A stretch of 7,767 bases of DNA from an uncultured Clostridia bacterium (GTDB lineage Bacteria; Bacillota; Clostridia; Peptostreptococcales; Anaerovoracaceae): assembly GCA_946541285.1 (NCBI GenBank), contig CAMNJG010000058.1, positions 1-7,767 of the forward strand. The letters are read 5' to 3'. The notes under the pieces are model-generated. The model did no database searches and was not told the origin of the DNA. It worked only from the letters and a program-made list of their open reading frames with translations. This document shows, piece after piece, positions 1-6,910 of the stretch (position 1 is the stretch's first letter; the number at the start of each line of letters is the position of its first letter). The position numbers and the translations under genes are program-made.

Positions 1-37
1 AATAATCTGCATAAAATCAGCATGAGCGAAATACATT

Positions 38-66
38 TTGACGCATATACCAAACAGCGGTAAAAT
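38..66 (+). promoter_or_regulatory. Predicted sigma-A-type promoter for the valS operon
   Basis: A -35 box TTGACG (38-43) is followed by exactly 17 nt and a -10 box TAAAAT (61-66); each hexamer matches the sigma-70/sigma-A consensus at five of six bases. Transcription would start near 72-74, giving a leader of roughly 60 nt before the preferred valS start at 136. The surrounding DNA is AT-rich compared with the coding sequence. The hexamers and spacing are seen directly; activity is inferred. No operator-like inverted repeat stands out around it. Confidence 0.7.
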
Positions 67-118
67 TATATATTAAGGTTATTAACGATGGGGAAGCCCG
101 TTTCCAGAAATATTCATG

Positions 119-124
119 AAGGAG
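119..124 (+). promoter_or_regulatory. Ribosome binding site that decides the valS start
   Basis: AAGGAG lies 11 nt before the ATG at 136. This is a stronger Shine-Dalgarno match than the AAGG (75-78) in front of the in-frame ATG at 88, which would sit only about 15 nt after the predicted transcription start. The spacing is slightly long but acceptable, so 136 is preferred. Confidence 0.65.
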
Positions 125-135
125 AAGTAATCAGT

Positions 136-2844
136 ATGGCAAAAAACATTTCCAAAACCTACGATCCATCGGAGTTCGAGCAGCGGATTTACGATGAATG
201 GGAGCAGAATGGCGCTTTTGAGGCAGATCAGGATCACAATCGTAAACCGTTTACGATTGTGATGCCACCGCCGAATATCACAGGGAAGCTGCATATGGGC
301 CACGCGCTGGACCAGACCCTGCAGGATGTTCTGATCCGCTGGCGCAGGATGCAGGGATATAATGCTCTCTGGATTCCGGGCAGCGATCACGCCAGTATCG
401 CGACGGAAGTCAAGGTCGTGAAAAAAGTCCGCGAGGAAGAGGGAAAAACCAAGGAAGAACTGGGTCGTGAAGAATTCCTGAAGCGTGTCTGGGACTGGAA
501 AGAAGAATACGGCAGTACGATTACAAAACAGATCCGCAAGCTGGGGGCATCCTGTGACTGGAAACGTGAGCGGTTTACAATGGACGAAGGCTGCAGCAGG
601 GCAGTGGTCAGACAGTTTGTCGACCTGCATAACAAAGGGCTGATTTACCGGGGCAACCGCCTGATCAACTGGTGCCCGGAATGTGGGACCTCCCTTTCTG
701 ACGCGGAAGTCGAGCATAATGATGTCAGCGCGAAGTATTATTATATCCGCTATCCGGGTGTGGACGGCAGCGAAGGCATTACGGTAGCGACCTCCCGTCC
801 GGAAACGATGTTTGGTGACTGCGCGGTGGCGGTGCATCCGGATGATGAACGCTATAAGGCTCTGGTCGGAAAGAAAGTGATTGTCCCTGTTGTCGACCGG
901 GAAGTTGAGGTGATCACAGATCCATATCCGGATCCTGAAAAGGGAACCGGCGCGGTAAAGATTACACCGGCCCATGACCCTAACGACTTTGAAGTCGGGG
1001 AACGCCATGACCTTCCGAAATGGTCCTGCCTGAATGATGACGCTACGATGAACAGCCTCGCGGGAAAATACGAAGGAATGGACCGTTATGAGTGCCGGAA
1101 AGCCCTGATCGCGGATCTCGACGCGGCAGGGTATCTGGTGAAGACCGAAGAAAAGATCATCCCGGTAGGAGAATGCTACCGCTGCCATTCTGCTGTGGAA
1201 CCGATGATTTCGGATCAGTGGTTTGTCAAAATGAAGGAACTGGCGAAACCGGCGGAAGAAGCTGTAAAGAACGGGGACCTGAAACTGGTTCCGGAACGTT
1301 TCAGCAAAATTTATCTGCACTGGCTGGAGGATATCCATGACTGGTGTATTTCCCGTCAGCTCTGGTGGGGACACCGGATTCCGGCATATTACTGTGAGGA
1401 CTGCGGAGAGATCGTGGTCGCGGAAACAGCGCCGGAAGTCTGCCCGAAGTGTGGCGGAAAGCATTTCCATCAGGATGAGGATGTACTCGACACCTGGTTC
1501 AGTTCTGCCCTGTGGCCGTTCTCGACTCTGGGCTGGCCGGAAAAAAATGAAGATCTGGATTATTTTTATCCAACCAGTGTGCTGGTCACAGGCTACGATA
1601 TCATCTTTTTCTGGGTCATCCGTATGGTTTTCTCCGGTATCGAGACGATGGGAGAGATTCCATTCAAATATGTATATGTTCATGGGCTGGTGCGTGACGC
1701 GGAAGGCCGCAAGATGAGCAAATCCCTCGGGAACGGTATTGATCCGCTGGAGATTATCGAGCAGTACGGCGCGGACGCGCTGCGGTTCATGCTGATGAAT
1801 GGTGTGACGCCGGGCAATGATATGCGTTTCATTCTGGGCAAGCTGGAAGCTGCGCGTAATTTTGCCAATAAACTCTGGAACGCGTCCAGATTCACCCTCA
1901 TGAATATTACCGATGAGCAGGGCGAATTCCTTCCGGCCGCTTCTGCGGAACATGGTTTTGAGGGCCTGCCGCTTAAGGAAGAAGATCAGTGGATGCTTTC
2001 CACTGTGAACGGGGCAGTTGCGGAAATCACGGCAAACATGGAAAAATTTGAGCTGGCCCTTGCGTCCCAGAAAGTATATGACCTGATCTGGAACAACTAC
2101 TGTGACTGGTATATTGAGTTTGTCAAGAGCAGACTTTATGGGGAAGACGAGGAAGACAAGCAGATCGCGAGAGCGGTGCTGACATACTGCCTCAAGTCCC
2201 TGCTGATCCTGCTGCATCCGTTTATGCCGTTTATTACTGAAGAAATCTGGTCCGCGCTGCCGAAAACGGAGGCTGAGAAATCCCCACGGAATCCGGAAGG
2301 TTTCCTGATTCGCCAGGAATGGCCGGAATTCAGCGAAAAGTTCTCTTTCCCTCAGGAAGAAGCAGCCATTGAAACGGCCATGGAAGCGGTCCGGACGATC
2401 CGGAATATCCGTTCGGAAGCAGGGACTGTTCCGTCAAAGAAGGTCAAGGCGGTGATCCTTGCGAAAGACGCGGAACAGGAAGCGCAGTTCCGTGCTGTGG
2501 AGAGACATATCATGACGCAGGCCGGCGTGACGGAAATCACGTACATCCATGACCGTCAGGAACTGACCGAAGATGTGATGTCCGGTGTCATGACGGGCGC
2601 GGAAATTTTCATCAATACAGAAGAACTGGTAGAGTACGCAGCTGAAAAAGAACGTCTGCTGAAAGAGAAGGAAAAGCTGGAAAGCGAAGTATCCCGTGTG
2701 GAGAAAAAACTCTCCAACAGTGGTTTCGTCAGCAAAGCACCGGAACAGGTGGTGCAGGCGGAGCGTGACAAACAGGCGAAATATCAGGAAATGCTGTCAA
2801 AGGTCATTGAGAGACTGGCCGTAGTGGAAGAGAAGATCAGATAA
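136..2844 (+). CDS. valS: Valyl-tRNA synthetase (ValRS)
   Basis: Class I aminoacyl-tRNA synthetase that activates valine with ATP and charges tRNA-Val in the cytoplasm; its editing domain hydrolyses mischarged Thr-tRNA-Val. At 902 aa from this start it is in the usual bacterial range. Visible landmarks: PPPN then HMGH (HIGH motif, residues 53-56); the CP1 editing domain with TSRPETMFGD near 219-228 and HDPND near 280-284; four CxxC pairs (180/183, 347/350, 420/423, 436/439) likely to bind zinc; DVLDTWFSS before the second half of the catalytic fold; KMSKS at 526-530; an anticodon-binding helical domain; and a charged C-terminal coiled coil from about 826 to the end, typical of ValRS. An in-frame ATG at 88 would add 16 residues not expected for the family. 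It is the first gene of a probable operon; folC starts 1 nt after its TAA stop. Confidence 0.98.
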   Translation: MAKNISKTYDPSEFEQRIYDEWEQNGAFEADQDHNRKPFTIVMPPPNITGKLHMGHALDQTLQDVLIRWRRMQGYNALWIPGSDHASIATEVKVVKKVREEEGKTKEELGREEFLKRVWDWKEEYGSTITKQIRKLGASCDWKRERFTMDEGCSRAVVRQFVDLHNKGLIYRGNRLINWCPECGTSLSDAEVEHNDVSAKYYYIRYPGVDGSEGITVATSRPETMFGDCAVAVHPDDERYKALVGKKVIVPVVDREVEVITDPYPDPEKGTGAVKITPAHDPNDFEVGERHDLPKWSCLNDDATMNSLAGKYEGMDRYECRKALIADLDAAGYLVKTEEKIIPVGECYRCHSAVEPMISDQWFVKMKELAKPAEEAVKNGDLKLVPERFSKIYLHWLEDIHDWCISRQLWWGHRIPAYYCEDCGEIVVAETAPEVCPKCGGKHFHQDEDVLDTWFSSALWPFSTLGWPEKNEDLDYFYPTSVLVTGYDIIFFWVIRMVFSGIETMGEIPFKYVYVHGLVRDAEGRKMSKSLGNGIDPLEIIEQYGADALRFMLMNGVTPGNDMRFILGKLEAARNFANKLWNASRFTLMNITDEQGEFLPAASAEHGFEGLPLKEEDQWMLSTVNGAVAEITANMEKFELALASQKVYDLIWNNYCDWYIEFVKSRLYGEDEEDKQIARAVLTYCLKSLLILLHPFMPFITEEIWSALPKTEAEKSPRNPEGFLIRQEWPEFSEKFSFPQEEAAIETAMEAVRTIRNIRSEAGTVPSKKVKAVILAKDAEQEAQFRAVERHIMTQAGVTEITYIHDRQELTEDVMSGVMTGAEIFINTEELVEYAAEKERLLKEKEKLESEVSRVEKKLSNSGFVSKAPEQVVQAERDKQAKYQEMLSKVIERLAVVEEKIR

Positions 2845-2845
2845 T

Positions 2846-4162
2846 ATGACTTACGAACAGGCGCTGGAAAAAATACATACCTATCAGCGGTTTGGTTCCA
2901 GACTGGGTCTGGAACGGATCAGGGAACTGCTGAAGAGACTGGGAAATCCGGATCAGAAGCTGCGGATTGTCCATGTGGCCGGAACCAATGGGAAAGGATC
3001 CGTATGCCGGTTTCTGTATGAGATTCTGAATGAAGCGGGATACCGTACGGGGGGATTTTTCTCACCTTATATCGAAAAATTTACCGAGCGGATCCAGTGC
3101 GCGGGCAGGCAGATTTCTGAAGAAGATCTGGCGCGCTGCGCTGAAACGGTGCTGGCCAGGGCAGAGGAGATGATTGCCGAGGGGCTGGACTCCCCTACGG
3201 AATTTGAAGTAGTGACAGCGACAGGTCTTCTGTATTTCGCGGAGCAGGCCATTGATGTCGCTGTTCTGGAAGTAGGGCTTGGAGGTGTTGGTGATTCCAC
3301 GAATGTTTTTGAGCGTCCGGAAGTCACTGCGATTACCTCCATTGATTTTGATCACATGGAAGTACTGGGAGATACTCTGCCGGCAATCGCGGAGCAGAAA
3401 GCCGGAATCCTGAAGCAGGGGGTTCCGGTCATCGCCTCGGTAAAAGATGAAGAAGCCAGGAATGTAGTGAAGCAGAAAGCAGGGCAGCTGGACGCGCCGT
3501 TTTATGATGTGACGGAAGCGGAGATTACCGATGTGGTACAGGATATTTCCGGTTATTCCTTCAGCGTTTCCTTCCAGATGGATGATGACATGGTTCGTTA
3601 TGATCATCTCAAACTGACGATGCCGGGAATGCATCAGGTGGAAAACGCTGTCTGCGCGCTTCATATTATCCACTCTCTGATACGCAGTGGTTACCGGATT
3701 CCGGAAGAAGCCGTCAGGAACGGTCTGAAAGAAGCGGTGCAGCCGGCCCGGTTTGAAGTGCTGTACGACGATCCGTGCTATATTATCCTGGATGGGGCGC
3801 ATAACTATGGTGGATCCCGCGCGCTGGCCTATACGCTCCATGAACTGTTTGACGGGAAAAACATTCTTTTGTGTGTTGGCATTCTCAGGGATAAAGAATA
3901 CGACAAGATGGCAAAAATGCTGACAAAGCTTCACTGTGATGTGATTTGTACATCTGTTCCGGTAGAGCGCGGGATGCCCGCCTATGATCTGGCGGATGCT
4001 TTTGGCAGGGCAGGCGCGTTTGTGATAGGGATTTATGATGATTACAGAGAGGCTTTTGACGCGTCTGTAAGGTCACTGCAGGCATATGACGCGGTGGTCT
4101 GGGCGGGATCACTGTATCTGATGGGCCCGGTGCGCCGCCTGTTTGAAGGTGAGGACAGCTGA
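2846..4162 (+). CDS. folC: Folylpolyglutamate synthase / dihydrofolate synthase
   Basis: Mur-ligase-family enzyme that uses ATP to add glutamate to folates, retaining them in the cell; many bacterial homologues also make dihydrofolate from dihydropteroate. The 438 aa length is normal. Visible motifs: the P-loop HVAGTNGKGS (43-52); FFSPYIEKFTERI (71-83), matching the family's SPHL..F.ERI segment; EVGLGG (142-147) followed by DSTN (150-153); DFDHMEVLGDT (167-177); IAEQKAGILK (181-190), whose K185 is the likely carbamylated metal-bridging lysine; and the C-terminal domain with LDGAHN (315-320) and GSLYL (421-425). Residue 148 is Val where many family members have Arg, but the position is known to vary. 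The start lies 1 nt after the valS stop with only a weak GGAAGAG 13 nt upstream, so translation is probably coupled. The sequence does not show whether it has one or both activities. Confidence 0.96.
   Translation: MTYEQALEKIHTYQRFGSRLGLERIRELLKRLGNPDQKLRIVHVAGTNGKGSVCRFLYEILNEAGYRTGGFFSPYIEKFTERIQCAGRQISEEDLARCAETVLARAEEMIAEGLDSPTEFEVVTATGLLYFAEQAIDVAVLEVGLGGVGDSTNVFERPEVTAITSIDFDHMEVLGDTLPAIAEQKAGILKQGVPVIASVKDEEARNVVKQKAGQLDAPFYDVTEAEITDVVQDISGYSFSVSFQMDDDMVRYDHLKLTMPGMHQVENAVCALHIIHSLIRSGYRIPEEAVRNGLKEAVQPARFEVLYDDPCYIILDGAHNYGGSRALAYTLHELFDGKNILLCVGILRDKEYDKMAKMLTKLHCDVICTSVPVERGMPAYDLADAFGRAGAFVIGIYDDYREAFDASVRSLQAYDAVVWAGSLYLMGPVRRLFEGEDS
4146..4154 (+). promoter_or_regulatory. Ribosome binding site for the lipid kinase gene, inside folC
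   Basis: AAGGTGAGG, within the last codons of folC, ends 7 nt before the ATG at 4162. That ATG shares its A with the folC TGA stop (TGATG arrangement), which permits termination-reinitiation. Together they fix the start, since no other ATG occurs before the first conserved strand of the kinase. Confidence 0.7.
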
Positions 4163-5142
4163 TGGAAACGGTTCAGAAGAAACCGACAGCAGATTCGCGG
4201 ACAGAACACAGGCCTGTCCGCAGGAAAAAAGTACTGCTGTTTTATAATCCCCGTTCCGGTGACGGGATGTTCAAAAACAATCTGGATAAGATTGTAAGAA
4301 AATTTCAGGAAATCCAGCAGATGGTCATCCCTGTCCGCGCGGATGATAATACCAGTATTGAAGATATCCTGCTGACGATGAATCAGGAGGAATACAGTAA
4401 AATTATCGCGGCCGGAGGTGACGGGACCATCAATATCGTGGTCAATGCCATGATGAATGCGGGATGTCAACTCCCCATCGCGATTTTTCCGGCGGGGACG
4501 GCCAATGATTACGCGCATTATTTTAATATCCCGACGGATCTGGATGGGATGCTGGAGATTGCGACCGAAGAAAACTACGTGACAGCGGATATCGGACGCT
4601 GTAATGATCGTTATTTTGTCAATGTCGCGGCAGTTGGTTCGGTCATTGATGTCAGTCAGAAAACCGATTCCAGCATGAAGAACGCGCTGGGAATTTTCGC
4701 GTATTATCTGAAGGGGCTCTCGGAATTGCGTACACTGAAGCCGGTCCGTGTGACCATTACAGCGGATGACCGGAAGTTCACGGAAAGTATTTTTTTCATG
4801 GTCGTCCTGAACGGGACTTCTGCGGGAGGATTCCGCAGGCTCGGTGTGAACTCTGCGATCAATGACGGCGTTTTTGATGTCATTATTTTTAAGGAAACCA
4901 GTTTTCTGGAGCTTCCTCTTCTGGCTCTGGATGTGCTGCAGGGAAAGCATCCGGATAATGAACATGTCCTGTATTTCCAGACAAGCAGGATCCATATTGA
5001 TTCGGAAGAGGAGATCAGTACAGATGTAGATGGCGAAATCGGAGCGCCGCTTCCTCTCGACATTGAAATTGTCCCGAAGCGGATCCGGATTCACGTCAGT
5101 TCCATGGAGCAGGTTATCCTGGAAAATGATGACGAGTTATAG
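4162..5142 (+). CDS. Diacylglycerol kinase-family lipid kinase (YegS/DagK type)
   Basis: Predicted ATP-dependent lipid kinase at the cytoplasmic face of the membrane, most likely phosphorylating diacylglycerol or a related lipid so that it re-enters phospholipid synthesis. The 326 aa product shows the DAGK catalytic signature in order: YNPRSG (28-33), the nucleotide-binding GGDGT (85-89) and FPAGTANDYA (109-118); then the all-beta C-terminal domain with NGTSAGGF (217-224), a metal-site-like NDGVFDV (234-240) and VDGE (289-292), whose Glu aligns with the proposed catalytic base of the family. Before the first strand there is a hydrophilic extension of about 20 residues ending in a basic PVRRKK, longer than usual; it may help membrane contact (inference). 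The gene overlaps folC by one base. The exact lipid substrate cannot be read from sequence, so I give no symbol; dagK/dgkB-like is the nearest description. Confidence 0.93.
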   Translation: METVQKKPTADSRTEHRPVRRKKVLLFYNPRSGDGMFKNNLDKIVRKFQEIQQMVIPVRADDNTSIEDILLTMNQEEYSKIIAAGGDGTINIVVNAMMNAGCQLPIAIFPAGTANDYAHYFNIPTDLDGMLEIATEENYVTADIGRCNDRYFVNVAAVGSVIDVSQKTDSSMKNALGIFAYYLKGLSELRTLKPVRVTITADDRKFTESIFFMVVLNGTSAGGFRRLGVNSAINDGVFDVIIFKETSFLELPLLALDVLQGKHPDNEHVLYFQTSRIHIDSEEEISTDVDGEIGAPLPLDIEIVPKRIRIHVSSMEQVILENDDEL

Positions 5143-5210
5143 GGAAGTGTGCGCAGATAACCTTTACAGTTTGTGCAGCTCCTGATGAGCGGCCAATGTA
5201 ACGGAAAGCC

Positions 5211-5217
5211 GGGGGGT
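5211..5217 (+). promoter_or_regulatory. G-rich ribosome binding site choosing the ATG at 5224
   Basis: GGGGGGT sits 6-7 nt before the ATG at 5224 and can pair with anti-Shine-Dalgarno CCUCC through one G-U wobble. This favours 5224 over the in-frame GTG at 5173 and ATG at 5185, which have no comparable site. The 5224 start also places a standard signal peptide at the N terminus. Confidence 0.55.
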
Positions 5218-5223
5218 CTGTAT

Positions 5224-6822
5224 ATGAACGGGATGAAAAAGAACAATATATACAGATACCAGCATGCGTTATGTCGGATCATCGCCTTTCTGCTGTGTTT
5301 TTCCCTGATTCTGCCTGTATGGGATGTGCGCGCGGATACTGTGGAGTCTTCATGCTGCAGGGACTGCAGTATTCTTGTGGAAACACAGGGAAACCATATC
5401 AATGTCACCGTGCCTCAGCGTCCGGACTTCAGTTATGTCAGGCTGGGCCTGCTGTCCGGGGATACCGGGATCACGGAAACAGGCAGTATGCAGAAGGTCG
5501 TATCCGGAACGGTCACCCTCCGTACATCCGCGCTTCGCGATGGAATTTATTATCTTCAGCTCTGGAAGTCGTCAGATGGCGTGATCCCGACGGAGATCCT
5601 GACAGACCGGCTGGGCTATGTCATCCGGATCGCCGGTGGGATGGCGTCCCTCCAGAAATCCGCGGCGTATGATGCCTATCATCGTTATTACAGCCAGAAG
5701 GACCAGTCCGTGGAAGCGCTTTATTATTATCTGAAGGTTTCCTATCTGGTACAGAGCGAGGACAGCAGGATCATCAGCCGGGCACATCAGATTACCGATG
5801 GCATTGACAGCGCCTACGGGCGCGCGAAAGCCATCCACGACTGGGTGGCGGATAATATTTATTATGACGTGGACGCGGAGCGTTCGGATAATATTATGAT
5901 CGGGAATAACCTGTTTATTGACGCGGTGGGGACACTGAACAAGCAGACTTCGGTCTGTCAGGGGTATGCCGATCTGACGGTGGCCCTGCTCAGGGCCAGT
6001 GGGATTCCCGCGCGGACGGTGATCGGATACGCGCTGACCGGAGTTGATGAAGAATGGGATCAGGAAAAAGTTTCCGGCGGTGCCGGTCAGAACCACGCGT
6101 GGGTGGAAGCGTATCTTGGGAACCGCTGGGTGCTGATGGATCCGACCTGGGATTCCCGCAGTATCTATTATAAAGGAAGCGGAATCAAGGCGGATTGTGT
6201 CGATACCTATTTTGATTCGACTCTGGATTTTTTTTCCTATGGTCATTTTCAGACAGTGGCAGATGATTTTTCGACAGAGGTGATCCGGCTGCTTTTCGCG
6301 GATATCCGTGATCACTGGGGATACAGCAGTATCCGTTTCGCGGTGAACAATGAGATCATGCGTGGGATGGGAGACGCGTATTTCCGTCCGGACGGGACAA
6401 CGACACAGGCGATGTTCATGACGATGCTGTCGAACTGTGCCGGAGCAGGGATCCAGAACGCGGAGAGTGGTCCCTGGTACACGACTTACGCGGCCTGGGC
6501 GCAGTCGGAAGGGATTACGGACGGAATGGAAGGTTACGATCCGGAGGCGCTGATCACCCGGGAACAGATGGCAGTGATGCTGTGCAATTTTGTGGTCAGG
6601 CAGCAGGCGTCAGTGGAAGATCATGAGACAGTTCCGTTTTCCGATATGGGAGAAGCCTCTGTGTGGTCACGGGAAGCGATCCGGAAGCTGGCTTCCTGGA
6701 ATATGATTCTTGGCAGAGGTGACGGGTGCTTTGATCCGCAGGCATATTTTACACGGGCAGAGGCGGCGGCCATCGTCACCCGTGCCTGTGATACGCTGCT
6801 CCGGACTTATCTGAATACATAA
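5224..6822 (+). CDS. Secreted transglutaminase-like protein with three SLH repeats
   Basis: Predicted exported cell-surface protein of 532 aa. Residues 1-37 form a signal peptide: a Lys/Arg-containing start, the hydrophobic run IIAFLLCFSLILPVW (19-33) and a probable cleavage after VRA (35-37). A beta-rich region of about 100 residues follows, then a transglutaminase-like core with its triad present: Cys245 in TSVCQGYADL, His291 in QNHAWVEAY and Asp306 in LMDPTW. The C terminus has three S-layer homology repeats at about 358-403, 418-459 and 472-523, expected to bind secondary cell-wall polymer. Their signature tetrapeptides are TQAM (394-397), TREQ (445-448) and TRAE (510-513), so the first repeat is degenerate. 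Mature-chain cysteines are 44, 45, 48, 245, 325, 405, 454, 502 and 522. Proteins of this core may be peptidases, cross-linkers or amidases; the substrate is unknown. It lies 81 nt after the lipid kinase with no visible terminator between, so read-through from the valS operon is possible. Confidence 0.9.
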   Translation: MNGMKKNNIYRYQHALCRIIAFLLCFSLILPVWDVRADTVESSCCRDCSILVETQGNHINVTVPQRPDFSYVRLGLLSGDTGITETGSMQKVVSGTVTLRTSALRDGIYYLQLWKSSDGVIPTEILTDRLGYVIRIAGGMASLQKSAAYDAYHRYYSQKDQSVEALYYYLKVSYLVQSEDSRIISRAHQITDGIDSAYGRAKAIHDWVADNIYYDVDAERSDNIMIGNNLFIDAVGTLNKQTSVCQGYADLTVALLRASGIPARTVIGYALTGVDEEWDQEKVSGGAGQNHAWVEAYLGNRWVLMDPTWDSRSIYYKGSGIKADCVDTYFDSTLDFFSYGHFQTVADDFSTEVIRLLFADIRDHWGYSSIRFAVNNEIMRGMGDAYFRPDGTTTQAMFMTMLSNCAGAGIQNAESGPWYTTYAAWAQSEGITDGMEGYDPEALITREQMAVMLCNFVVRQQASVEDHETVPFSDMGEASVWSREAIRKLASWNMILGRGDGCFDPQAYFTRAEAAAIVTRACDTLLRTYLNT

Positions 6823-6852
6823 AAATACAGAAACTGGAAACTGGCTTTGCAG

Positions 6853-6910
6853 AAAAAAGGGTTGTCGCGGCAGACATGAGAAATGTCAGCGCGGCAGCCC
6901 GTTCTTTTTT
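6853..6910. terminator. Bidirectional intrinsic terminator with a two-tier hairpin
   Basis: An 11-bp stem pairs 6859-6869 (GGGTTGTCGCG) with 6890-6900 (CGCGGCAGCCC); it includes two G-T wobbles on the plus strand. Inside it a second stem pairs GACAT (6873-6877) with ATGTC (6883-6887) around the loop GAGAA. Six A (6853-6858) lie directly on the left and TTCTTTTTT (6902-6910) on the right, so both strands give a GC-rich hairpin followed by a U-tract. It sits between the stop of the transglutaminase-SLH gene (6822) and the convergent leucine-rich repeat gene, whose TAA stop (6911-6909) overlaps the T-run by two bases. Confidence 0.93.

Noticed and set aside
8..17. Possible extended -10 element (TGCATAAAAT) upstream of the chosen promoter
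   Set aside because: The TG is one base too far from TAAAAT for an extended -10, and any -35 would lie outside the window; the 38-66 pair is much better.
82..2217. Open frame of 711 codons on the minus strand, antisense to valS
   Set aside because: The plus strand encodes an unmistakable ValRS over the same bases. The antisense product has no recognisable motifs and is explained by codon choice in valS that avoids reverse-strand stops.
3062..3934. Antisense open frame of 290 codons within folC
   Set aside because: It opposes a complete FolC with all motifs present, shows no family resemblance and has no supporting ribosome binding site that I could see.
4042..5094. Antisense open frame of 350 codons across the folC end and the lipid kinase
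   Set aside because: It spans two real genes on the other strand and its Arg/Ile/His-rich translation looks like a shadow frame.
5178..5190. Short inverted repeat GCTC-CTGAT-GAGC before the SLH gene
   Set aside because: A 4-bp stem with no T-run is too weak to be a terminator or a convincing operator.
5173..5223. GTG (5173) or ATG (5185) as the start of the transglutaminase-SLH gene
   Set aside because: Neither has a good ribosome binding site, and both would place polar residues ahead of an otherwise standard signal peptide; 5224 has GGGGGGT at suitable spacing.
5572..6315. Antisense open frame of 247 codons within the transglutaminase-SLH gene
   Set aside because: The plus strand gives a signal peptide, catalytic triad and SLH repeats; the antisense translation has nothing recognisable.
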